Positions 10,361-16,698 of a DNA stretch of 19,432 bases are shown here, piece by piece (the first letter of the stretch is position 1; each line of letters starts with the position of its first letter). The DNA comes from Rhodospirillaceae bacterium (GTDB lineage: Bacteria; Pseudomonadota; Alphaproteobacteria; CADEGL01): positions 1-19,432 of the forward strand of contig JABIRQ010000190.1 of NCBI GenBank assembly GCA_018699755.1, in the 5' to 3' direction. The notes under the pieces were generated by a model. It worked only from the letters and a program-made list of their open reading frames with translations. It was not told the DNA's origin and did not search any database. Both the position numbers and the translations under genes were made by a program.

Positions 10361-10654
10361 TTAGGTCCGGGCCGCCGCCTCGATGAAGCGGGCGAGGGCG
10401 ATGTCGCGTTCCGACAACCCGCCGCAATCATGAGTCGACAGGGTGATCTCGACCCGGTCGTAGACGTTGAACCATTCCGGGTGATGGTCCATCCGCTCCG
10501 CCTGGAGGGCGATCCGCGCCATGAAGCCGAAGGCGGCATTGAAATCGGAGAACCGGAAGGTCTTGGCGATCGCGTCCCGGCTTTCCACCTCGACCCAGCC
10601 GTCGAGCCCGTCCAGGGCGCGCTTGCGGGCCTCTCCCATCAGCTTTTCGGTCAT
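10361..10654 (-). CDS. phhB: Pterin-4a-carbinolamine dehydratase
   Basis: This protein of about 97 residues belongs to the PCD/DCoH family. It dehydrates 4a-hydroxytetrahydrobiopterin, recycling the pterin used by phenylalanine hydroxylase. Seen are FRFSDFNAAFGFMARIALQAE, the active-site HHPEWFNVYDRVEITL (His57, His58, Pro59 from the chosen start) and a later His in STHDCGGLSERDIALA. Two ATG codons are possible. The one at 10654 is preferred because GGAGG stands a few bases before it; the one at 10666 would add four residues and lacks such a site. No phenylalanine hydroxylase lies nearby, so the enzyme may act as a general pterin housekeeping protein. It is followed after about 107 bases by the cyclase gene. 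Confidence 0.95.
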   Translation of the reverse strand: MTEKLMGEARKRALDGLDGWVEVESRDAIAKTFRFSDFNAAFGFMARIALQAERMDHHPEWFNVYDRVEITLSTHDCGGLSERDIALARFIEAAART

Positions 10655-10733
10655 CGCCCCCTCCATCCGCCGGCATCTCGTCCTAAATGTGGAGAGCTTG
10701 GCGGCGCGATCAAGCTAGGGTAGGTAAGGGACC

Positions 10734-11147
10734 ATGGCTTTCCTAGCAGATTTCGGAAGACACACGGTGCCGCCCGGCCTCGACGAGATCGAGGTGATGG
10801 CGCGCGAGGCGCTGGCCGTCATTCCAGCGGAGCTGCGCCGCTTCCTGGGCGACGTGGGCATCCGCGTCTCGGAATTCCCTGATTCCGAGACCGAGGAGGA
10901 AATGGGCCTCGAATCGCCCTTCGACCTGCTCGGCCTCTACCGGGGCGTCTCGCTCGACCGGAAAAGCGTCTCCGACGCGCCCCAGGATCTGGACATGATC
11001 TTCCTCTACCGGCGGCCGATCCTCGACTACTGGTGCGAGGCGGGCGAGGATTTGGCGCATATCGTGCGCCATGTGCTGATCCACGAGATCGGCCACCATT
11101 TCGGCTTTTCCGACGACGACATGGAGCGCCTCGAAGCCGAGGCATGA
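10734..11147 (+). CDS. Metallopeptidase family protein (minimal zincin)
   Basis: This 137-residue protein of the small single-domain zincin family (formerly DUF1025) is acidic overall. The zinc motif HEIGHHFGFSDDDM sits at 117-130, with His117, Glu118 and His121 forming HExxH and nearby Asp residues as candidate third ligands. The upstream segment LLGLYRGVSL and DMIFLYRRPIL match the family's substrate-groove strands. Its substrate is unknown, and no signal peptide is present, so it is probably cytoplasmic. A TAAGGGA site lies just before the ATG. It is divergent from phhB across a 79-base gap and is followed 43 bases later by the broken Lon-like gene. Confidence 0.93.
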   Translation: MAFLADFGRHTVPPGLDEIEVMAREALAVIPAELRRFLGDVGIRVSEFPDSETEEEMGLESPFDLLGLYRGVSLDRKSVSDAPQDLDMIFLYRRPILDYWCEAGEDLAHIVRHVLIHEIGHHFGFSDDDMERLEAEA

Positions 11148-11190
11148 GGCGCCCGACGGCGCCCATCGCCGAACAAGGGGCAGGAGGGCC

Positions 11191-11581
11191 ATGGCGAGCA
11201 TCGAGGCCTTAGCGAGCGAACGGCGCGCGCCGCTGACGGATCCGACCGGGCTCGGCTTCGCCACGACCGAGGAGCTGGCCGACCTCGAGGCGATGATCGG
11301 CCAGGACCGCGCGGTCGAAGCGGTACGCTTCGGCATGGGCATCCGGCGCGACGGCTACAACCTTTTCGCCCTTGGCCCGCCCGGCATCGGCAAGCACACG
11401 ATGATCCGCCAGTTTCTAGAAAGCCGGGCGCGCGCCGAATCGACTCCGGCCGATCAGTGCTACGTCCACAATTTCGCCGATCCGGGCAAGCCCAACGCCA
11501 TTGGCCCTGTCGGCCGGCCGGGCGCGGCCCTTGGCCGCAGACATGGACCAGATCGCCTGTCCGCTGCTAATCGTGCGGTAG
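11191..11581 (+). pseudogene. Lon-related AAA protease (LonB/COG1067 type), truncated and frameshifted remnant
   Basis: The first ~105 residues match the N-terminus of large Lon-related ATP-dependent proteases: LGFATTEELADLEAMIGQDRA, the Walker A motif GPPGIGKHT, and CYVHNFADPGKPNAI. After Ile the frame breaks. One extra base near 11503-11504 (ATTGGCCC) would be enough, because the +1 frame continues as ALSAGRARPLAADMDQ, as expected for the family. That frame reaches a TAG at 11579-11581. The remaining body, including the Walker B ATPase part and the Ser-Lys protease domain (about 700 residues in relatives), is absent, and the next DNA is the end of the TauD-like gene. An AGGAGGGCC site precedes the ATG, so the stub may still be translated. 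No protease activity is possible. Confidence 0.85.
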
Positions 11582-11600
11582 GCCCCCGACTCCGAAGGGG

Positions 11601-12449
11601 TTACCAACTCGGCCATTCGCCAGAGACCGTGGTGCGATGCATTCGCCGCCGCCCGGCGACCACCTTGCCCCGGCTGTGCACCGTGCAGCGATTGTCCCAG
11701 ACGAGTACGTCGCCCTTCTGCCAGCTATGCTCCCATCGGAACTCAGGCTTCAAGACATAGGACCAGATCTCTTCCAGGATCGCGTCGCTCTCTTCGACCG
11801 GGAGGCCGACGATATAACCGTCGCCCTCGCGCCCCAGAAACAGGGCCTGTTCGCTGGTCTCGCCGTGCCTTCGAACAAGCGGAAACCACGGTCCGGGCGA
11901 CTGCGAACGATCGAACTCCTCATTCTCTCCGCCGGCGATGATGTCATAGTCCTTGCGCCCGTGGATGACGATGCTGCGCGCGATCTTCTCTTTCAGGGCA
12001 TCGGGCAATCCGCGGAAGACCGCCGCCGTGTTGACGAATCGGGTATTGGGCCCGCCGCTCGGCACTTCCAGCCCATGCAGGATCAGCGCGGAATTGGGCA
12101 GCGGCATGGTGTCCGTGTGCCAGATTGCCTCCCCGGCGCCGAGCGCGCCGATAGGCTTGCCGTCCACCTCGACGTTGGACACCACGTCGATCAGGCCGGG
12201 AAACTCCGTATCCAGTTCGCGGTGATAGTCTACTGGACGCGGATCGAAGAGCGCTTCACCGAAGACGGACGAGAACTCCAACAATTCCGGATCGCTCAGA
12301 TCCTGCTCCCGAAAGTAGATCGCTTTGTGATCGAGAAAGGCACCTCTGACCTGTGCTTTCTCGTCTTCGGACAGGGGCCTCGACAAATCGACCCCCGAAA
12401 TCTCGGCCCCAAGCGCGGCGCCGGACGGCGTCACCACGACGTCGGTCAT
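11601..12449 (-). CDS. TauD/TfdA family Fe(II)/2-oxoglutarate-dependent dioxygenase
   Basis: This 282-residue enzyme has the iron-binding facial triad His111-x-Asp113 (AIWHTDTMPLP) and His258 (NRCTVHSRG). A 2-oxoglutarate-binding Arg lies in RRRMHRTTVSG near the C-terminus. Family members hydroxylate sulfonates, aryloxyacids, carnitine precursors and other small acids; the substrate is unknown. The open frame reaches 12590, but the ATG at 12449 is preferred: GAGGAAG stands before it, the family N-terminus (GAALGAEISGVDLSRPLS) follows at once, and it makes an ATGA overlap with the hydratase-like gene. It is the last gene of the cluster and ends beside the Lon remnant. A short CCCC/GGGG hairpin (11584-11600) follows its stop but lacks a T-run. 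Confidence 0.94.
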   Translation of the reverse strand: MTDVVVTPSGAALGAEISGVDLSRPLSEDEKAQVRGAFLDHKAIYFREQDLSDPELLEFSSVFGEALFDPRPVDYHRELDTEFPGLIDVVSNVEVDGKPIGALGAGEAIWHTDTMPLPNSALILHGLEVPSGGPNTRFVNTAAVFRGLPDALKEKIARSIVIHGRKDYDIIAGGENEEFDRSQSPGPWFPLVRRHGETSEQALFLGREGDGYIVGLPVEESDAILEEIWSYVLKPEFRWEHSWQKGDVLVWDNRCTVHSRGKVVAGRRRMHRTTVSGEWPSW

Positions 12450-13297
12450 CGGTCTTCCTCCATATTCGCCGGTTCCGCGGTCCTCGTTGGCGCTCCGGAC
12501 TCCGCCGCCAAATCGAGATCGACCCGCCCAAGCGGCCCGAAATCGGCTTGCACCCTTTGGCCCGGCGACGCGAAAAACACCGGCGCGCACATACCCGTGT
12601 TGCAGACCTGTCCGCGGCGAAGCCCCTCACCTCGTCGCGCGGCATGATTGGCGAGCCAGACGAGAACGCTCGCCGGCCCAGCCATCACTTGTCCGCTGGA
12701 ACCGACGGCTGCCTCCTGTCCATCGACCGTCAGCGTAACAGGCAGTGCGTCAAGCGGCAGGGAACTCCAGCGCGTCACCGCCGGACCGATGACGAGCAGT
12801 TGCTCGGGTCCGCCTTCGGCCACCAGATTGAGTGGTTTCTGCGTCATCCAGTCGGCAAAGCAACTGACGACCATTTCGATTCCCGGCCGCACGGCCGCTA
12901 CCGCCGCCAACACCTCCGGTTCGCCGTAGGGTGCCGACCGTGGCGGCAAATCCGCCGCAAGTTCGAAACAGACCTCAAGTTCCAATCCGAGACCCAGCGG
13001 ACCGACGGATAGCGGCTCCACAGGCGCTTCGACGATCCGCCCGGGCCGCCAACGCGCCGCATAGGGCTCCTCAAGCCCAAGCTGCACGCGCATGGATGCA
13101 TTGGTCGCAGAGGCGAACCAGCCTGCCGCCACCGCGCCCGGCTTCGTCATGCGTGCAAATATCCGGTCCTGCACCGCATAGGCGTCTGCCACACTGGAAA
13201 TGCCAGGTGAGGGAAGATCGTGGAGTATCCGCCCGCGATCGCAGCTTTCGGCTATGAGATCCGCGAACCGATCGCTCAATGCGTCCAGAACGGTCAC
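12446..13297 (-). CDS. 2-keto-4-pentenoate hydratase (MhpD/FAH superfamily)-like protein
   Basis: This 283-residue protein belongs to the fumarylacetoacetase superfamily, MhpD branch. It keeps the three metal carboxylates: Glu106 and Glu108 in LELEVCFELAADLP and Glu141 in PGIEMVVSCF. The family normally has a lysine in a G-x-K-(V/I)-G motif shortly before the 'lGl.eP' segment. Here the matching stretch is GWFASATNASMRVQLGLEEPY, where Phe61 stands in that position. Classic hydratase or decarboxylase chemistry may therefore be changed. The start is a GTG at 13297 overlapping the previous stop (GTGA), and the stop overlaps the TauD start (ATGA). The context of aldolase-like neighbours suggests work on a 2-oxo acid or its enol. 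Confidence 0.85.
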   Translation of the reverse strand: MTVLDALSDRFADLIAESCDRGRILHDLPSPGISSVADAYAVQDRIFARMTKPGAVAAGWFASATNASMRVQLGLEEPYAARWRPGRIVEAPVEPLSVGPLGLGLELEVCFELAADLPPRSAPYGEPEVLAAVAAVRPGIEMVVSCFADWMTQKPLNLVAEGGPEQLLVIGPAVTRWSSLPLDALPVTLTVDGQEAAVGSSGQVMAGPASVLVWLANHAARRGEGLRRGQVCNTGMCAPVFFASPGQRVQADFGPLGRVDLDLAAESGAPTRTAEPANMEEDR

Positions 13298-13980
13298 ACC
13301 TGCCCCCCATTCCTTAGTGCCGCGATCGCCGCCAATGCAGGCGCATAGCAGGTGCGGAGTGCCGAAGTATCAGTCATGTATGTCAGCATCGGACAGCCTT
13401 CTCCCCTCCAGCGCAAAGCGTCTTCTTCCGTCCACACACCAAGTTCCCATTGTTTCCCGTGGCTCAACGCGGCTTCTCTCAGCCGAAAGCGATAGTGATC
13501 GAGCAACTTGTCCTCGTCGGGAGCGCCGAAGATTCCGAGATCTTGAGCCAGATCCGCGGGGCCCATGGCGATCAGGTCGATTCCTTCGACTGCCGCGATA
13601 GCGTCACAATTTCGAAATGCCTCGGCGCTTTCGAGCATGACCGACAAGTGCACGACCTCGCCCTCGGGCAGCAAGCGGCGCGCGACCTCGACCATCGAGC
13701 GCGCGATCGCCGCTGTTTCGATCTGCGGGACAAAAAGGCGGCGCGCACCCGTCGACAGCGCATGCGCTAGGTCCGACGCACGGGCGGAAGCAGGGCGCAG
13801 GCACACGTCGATAGAGAGAGTACGGGCCTCGCGGACCAGTCGAGCCACATCGTCGGCATCGACCGGCGTATGCTCCATGTCCAACCGCACGAAATCGAGT
13901 CCGGCCGAGGCGAAGCGCTCGAGCGCAGGCCCGCCATGCACCAGCATCAGCCAGGTTCCTATGCGCAGCGTCTTGTTCAT
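13294..13980 (-). CDS. HpcH/HpaI family aldolase-like protein A (metal site intact, substrate loop missing)
   Basis: This 228-residue TIM-barrel protein belongs to the class II pyruvate aldolase family that splits 4-hydroxy-2-oxo acids. Seen are Asp34, Glu36 and His37 in LDMEHTPVD, Arg62 in VCLRPAS, the metal Glu117 in SVMLESAEAF and the metal Asp143 in GPADLAQDLG. The usual segment R-Y-x-P-x-G-x-R-G between the barrel's LFVPQIETA and the metal-Glu strand is absent, and the protein is shorter than typical members (about 250). The ATG at 13980 follows GAGGAA. An alternative GTG at 14004 would overlap the upstream stop by GTGA, as its neighbours do, and add eight residues. It lies in a row of coupled genes with aldolase-like protein B and the hydratase-like gene. 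Confidence 0.88.
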   Translation of the reverse strand: MNKTLRIGTWLMLVHGGPALERFASAGLDFVRLDMEHTPVDADDVARLVREARTLSIDVCLRPASARASDLAHALSTGARRLFVPQIETAAIARSMVEVARRLLPEGEVVHLSVMLESAEAFRNCDAIAAVEGIDLIAMGPADLAQDLGIFGAPDEDKLLDHYRFRLREAALSHGKQWELGVWTEEDALRWRGEGCPMLTYMTDTSALRTCYAPALAAIAALRNGGQV

Positions 13981-14000
13981 GCCATTCCTCAATCCGCAGC

Positions 14001-14729
14001 TCACGGCCTACGAAGACGAGCCAGACTTTTGCTGAAGTATTCGGCTAACAGGTCGACGTCATCGGCGAACCGAAGGAGCTGCACCCCCGCCTGAGCGAGC
14101 GCTGTCAGATCCTCGACCCTGATTGCCTGCGCCGCCAGCAGGGTTCCGGCCGCGCGCACTGCCGCGACCGAAGCGGTCAGAGTGCCGGCATGGTCCTTCG
14201 GCGCCGCCCCTTCGAACTCGATCGCGTCGATCCCTTCAATCGCCGCGATCCGGCCCACCACCGTCGCGGGCATATCCGGCGACAGGCGCAGAGTCACATG
14301 GACCTCGCGATTGAGGCCTGCCAGGTCCTGCGGATCGTCTTCATAGTCGTTGTGCGGCCCGGGCTCGGAGGTCCCTCGTGCGCCGAGCGGCGCGTAGCGG
14401 CTGCCCGCAACGACCTCCCGGGCATCCGCTTCACTCTCGACGCCCGGCACGCTCAGCCCCCGGGCGCCGCCTTCCAACGCAGGGCCGAAATACGCTCTGT
14501 GAATGCCGGCAACCCGTTGGATGACCGGCAAGTCCAGAGCCCGCCCCATAAGGCTGATGGCACTGGCCGCGGACGGCCGAATTCTGGTCCCATCAACCTC
14601 CAAATAGTCGAACCCGAGCCGTGCCAGCAACATCGCGCCTCCCGCAGTCGGCGCCCCCACGAGAGATCCGCCCAGAACCGCCTCGGCACCTGGGCGCAGC
14701 CGTTTCAAGCGATTGAAAGACGGGAGCAT
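14001..14729 (-). CDS. HpcH/HpaI family aldolase-like protein B (metal ligands lost)
   Basis: This 242-residue protein has the same fold as its downstream neighbour. It retains LARLGFDYLEVDG, Arg72 (VIQRVAG), GGARGLSVPGVESEADA and the family loop RYAPLGARGT (111-120). Position-by-position comparison with protein A shows the metal Glu replaced by Ser150 (HVTLRLSPD) and the metal Asp replaced by Ala176 (FEGAAPKDHAG). DMEH is replaced by DGTR, so the catalytic His is gone too. Alone it should not be a metal-dependent aldolase. The ATG at 14729 is preferred over a TTG at 14747, although its ribosome site is weak. It is the first gene of a tightly spaced block and follows RraA after 89 bases, so it may have its own promoter. 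Confidence 0.8.
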   Translation of the reverse strand: MLPSFNRLKRLRPGAEAVLGGSLVGAPTAGGAMLLARLGFDYLEVDGTRIRPSAASAISLMGRALDLPVIQRVAGIHRAYFGPALEGGARGLSVPGVESEADAREVVAGSRYAPLGARGTSEPGPHNDYEDDPQDLAGLNREVHVTLRLSPDMPATVVGRIAAIEGIDAIEFEGAAPKDHAGTLTASVAAVRAAGTLLAAQAIRVEDLTALAQAGVQLLRFADDVDLLAEYFSKSLARLRRP

Positions 14730-14818
14730 TGAACAGCTTCTGGACAATTCATTGCGAGCTACCGAAACCTACAAGCATCGCCGCCACTGTCATAGGGCCG
14801 CTTGATCGAGTCGCGACC

Positions 14819-15532
14819 CTAGTCCGCCGACTCCGGACTCTGGACCGTCTCGCCGGAGGCCCGCATCGCCGCCTTGAGCGTCTCGACCGTGAAGTTCGGT
14901 GCGGCGCAGAGATCGAGTATCTCGGCCTCGCGCGCCTTAATCGCGGCCGCGCGCGGCGGGATCGCCTCGACCAACTCGGGCGGGACGACGACGGCACCGT
15001 GGCGGTCGGCATGGACGAGGTCGCCCGAACGCACGGCCATGCCCGCGACCGCGACCTCGGTGCCGAACGCTTCGATATGGACGAAGGCGTGGGACGGACC
15101 AACGGACGACGCCAGGACCGGGAAGCCCTCGGCCAGCTCCTCGTGGTCGCGCAGGCTGCCGTCGGTGACCGCCCCGGCGATGCCGAGGGCGCGGTGGATC
15201 GCCGTCTGCACCGAGCCCCAGAAGGCGCCGTGACCGGCGTCGGTCCCATCCATGTCCTGGGCCACGACGATCCCAGGCATCGGCCCCTCGGCGAGATAAT
15301 CAACGTAGCGGTCGCCGATTTCGAGATAGGCGTCGCCGCGCCATCGCCCCGGTGCCTTCCCGCAGATGCGCAGGGTGCGGGCATAGCCGATCATCGGCAG
15401 AGCCGACGGGTTGAATGGGACCAGGGGACGAGTGGTGTAGCCCATACCCCGGCGCGCGGGCATCAGCTCCTCGACGATGTCGCAGACGGTCGGAGTGTCG
15501 ACCGCGCGCAGGGCCTCGATCGGGGCGCTCAT
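14819..15532 (-). CDS. RraA family protein (4-hydroxy-4-methyl-2-oxoglutarate aldolase-like)
   Basis: This 237-residue member of the RraA/HMG-aldolase superfamily has the diagnostic GSLRD motif (125-129), whose Arg binds substrate and Asp the metal. It also has WGSVQTAIHRALGIAGAVTDG, DLVHADRHGAVVVP and VDTPTVCDIVEEL at the N-terminus. Enzymatic members cleave 4-hydroxy-4-methyl- or 4-carboxy-4-hydroxy-2-oxo acids to pyruvate and a second oxo acid, or decarboxylate oxaloacetate. It is longer than the RNase E inhibitor RraA of E. coli, and its setting is catabolic, so an aldolase role is favoured. The open frame extends to 15811, but the ATG at 15532 gives the family start and an ATGA overlap with the Rieske oxygenase stop. 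Confidence 0.91.
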   Translation of the reverse strand: MSAPIEALRAVDTPTVCDIVEELMPARRGMGYTTRPLVPFNPSALPMIGYARTLRICGKAPGRWRGDAYLEIGDRYVDYLAEGPMPGIVVAQDMDGTDAGHGAFWGSVQTAIHRALGIAGAVTDGSLRDHEELAEGFPVLASSVGPSHAFVHIEAFGTEVAVAGMAVRSGDLVHADRHGAVVVPPELVEAIPPRAAAIKAREAEILDLCAAPNFTVETLKAAMRASGETVQSPESAD

Positions 15533-16689
15533 CCGGACCGCCCCAGGACACGCTCCGTCACGTAGGCGGCGAAGGCGCCGACCAGCTCTTCGTGGTCGGA
15601 ATAGCGCCCGGGCCGCCGGGCGCGCTGGGTCAGGCCGACCTGCTGCAGCTCGCAGATCTCGTTGTCCTCCACGTTCACCATGTCGAAACGATCGTAGTAG
15701 TTCTGGGCGATCTCGGCGAAATCGGCCCGCTCGGTCGTCTTGCGTGGGAAGGCATGGTTGACCATGACGAAGGTCCGCCCGGGCCCGCGCGGGGTCGCCG
15801 TGACCCACCATATCGAATCGACGGTCGCGGTGATCACCGTGTTGGGCAGCAGGATGGCGAGGTCGTGGCGCTCAACCTCCTTCTCGCCCAGGCCCTCGAT
15901 GGGCGGGAAGCAGCGCTCGCCCTTGAGCACCCCCATGGTGCCAGGGAAAAGGCCGTAGAGGCTGTAGTAGTGCTCGCGCACCTCGTAGTGCCAGACCTGC
16001 ATGGGGGCCACGGGCTGCAGGCTTTTGCCGTGCACCGAGGGCACGTGATAGGCCTCGACCGAGTTGTCGACGTAGCACTTCCAGTTGCACGCCAAGTCGT
16101 AGGTCTTCTGGCGGGTGAAAACCATCTCGTCCAGGCGGTAGCGGCCCAGCAAGTCCGGCAGGTCCCCCAGCGCGTCGGCCAAGGGCTCCGCCGCAGGGTC
16201 CATGGTGACGAACAGGAAGCCGGCCCATTCGTCGAGTCGGAACTCGACGAGGCCGTATCCGGCGGGATCGAAGCCCTTGGCCTGGTCCATCGACGGCGCG
16301 GCGAGCAGGGCACCCTCGGTCGAATAGGTCCAGCGATGGTAGGGGCAGACGAAGCGCCGGCAGTTGCCCTGTCCCTGGGCGACCAGCAGGCCGCGGTGGC
16401 GGCAGGCGGGCGAGAAGGCACGCACAATCCCGTCGGCGCCGCGCGCCAGCAAAACCCGCTCCTCCGCGATCTCGAAGCTGAAATAGTCGCCGGGGTCCGG
16501 GATCCGGTCGGCCCGGCCGACCAGGTGCCAGCCTCGCATGAAGATGCTCTCGACCTCGGCCGCGTACCAATCCGGCGAGAGGTAGCAGTGCGAAGGCAAG
16601 GAGGAGGCCTCGTCCACCGGACGCAGGACGTCCCGATACTGTCCGGGGTCGAGCGGGTCGGCGTTCGCGGGCGGCGTCAGCGTGTCCAT
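15529..16689 (-). CDS. Rieske non-haem iron oxygenase, alpha subunit (first)
   Basis: This 386-residue oxygenase has the Rieske 2Fe-2S ligands Cys96-x-His98 (ACRHRG) and Cys115-x2-His118 (CPYHRWTY). The catalytic iron site begins at NWK (202-204) with Glu212, His215 and His220 in VEAYHVPSVHG; the third, acidic ligand is probably in VEDNEICELQQVG near the C-terminus. The residue just before the first iron His pair, which carries electrons between subunits, is Glu rather than the Asp of naphthalene-type dioxygenases. Glu here is known from CntA carnitine oxygenase and from related enzymes such as glycine-betaine demethylases. AGGAGA precedes the ATG. It sits 9 bases after a paralogous oxygenase. 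No beta subunit, ferredoxin or reductase is in the window. Confidence 0.94.
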   Translation of the reverse strand: MDTLTPPANADPLDPGQYRDVLRPVDEASSLPSHCYLSPDWYAAEVESIFMRGWHLVGRADRIPDPGDYFSFEIAEERVLLARGADGIVRAFSPACRHRGLLVAQGQGNCRRFVCPYHRWTYSTEGALLAAPSMDQAKGFDPAGYGLVEFRLDEWAGFLFVTMDPAAEPLADALGDLPDLLGRYRLDEMVFTRQKTYDLACNWKCYVDNSVEAYHVPSVHGKSLQPVAPMQVWHYEVREHYYSLYGLFPGTMGVLKGERCFPPIEGLGEKEVERHDLAILLPNTVITATVDSIWWVTATPRGPGRTFVMVNHAFPRKTTERADFAEIAQNYYDRFDMVNVEDNEICELQQVGLTQRARRPGRYSDHEELVGAFAAYVTERVLGRSG

Positions 16690-16698
16690 CGCGGTCTC

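Noticed and set aside
10254..10539. Upstream extension of the cyclase frame to 10539
   Set aside because: It runs through phhB in another frame and its translation is Arg/Pro/Ser-rich. The sensible N-terminus is in a different frame starting at 10253.
11584..11600. CCCC/GGGG hairpin after the TauD-like stop as a terminator
   Set aside because: The stem is only four pairs with a nine-base loop and no T-run follows, so it is too weak to call.
11601..11760. Plus-strand continuation of the Lon-like frame to 11760
   Set aside because: It lies antisense inside the TauD-like gene, and the translation after the frameshift no longer resembles any Lon sequence.
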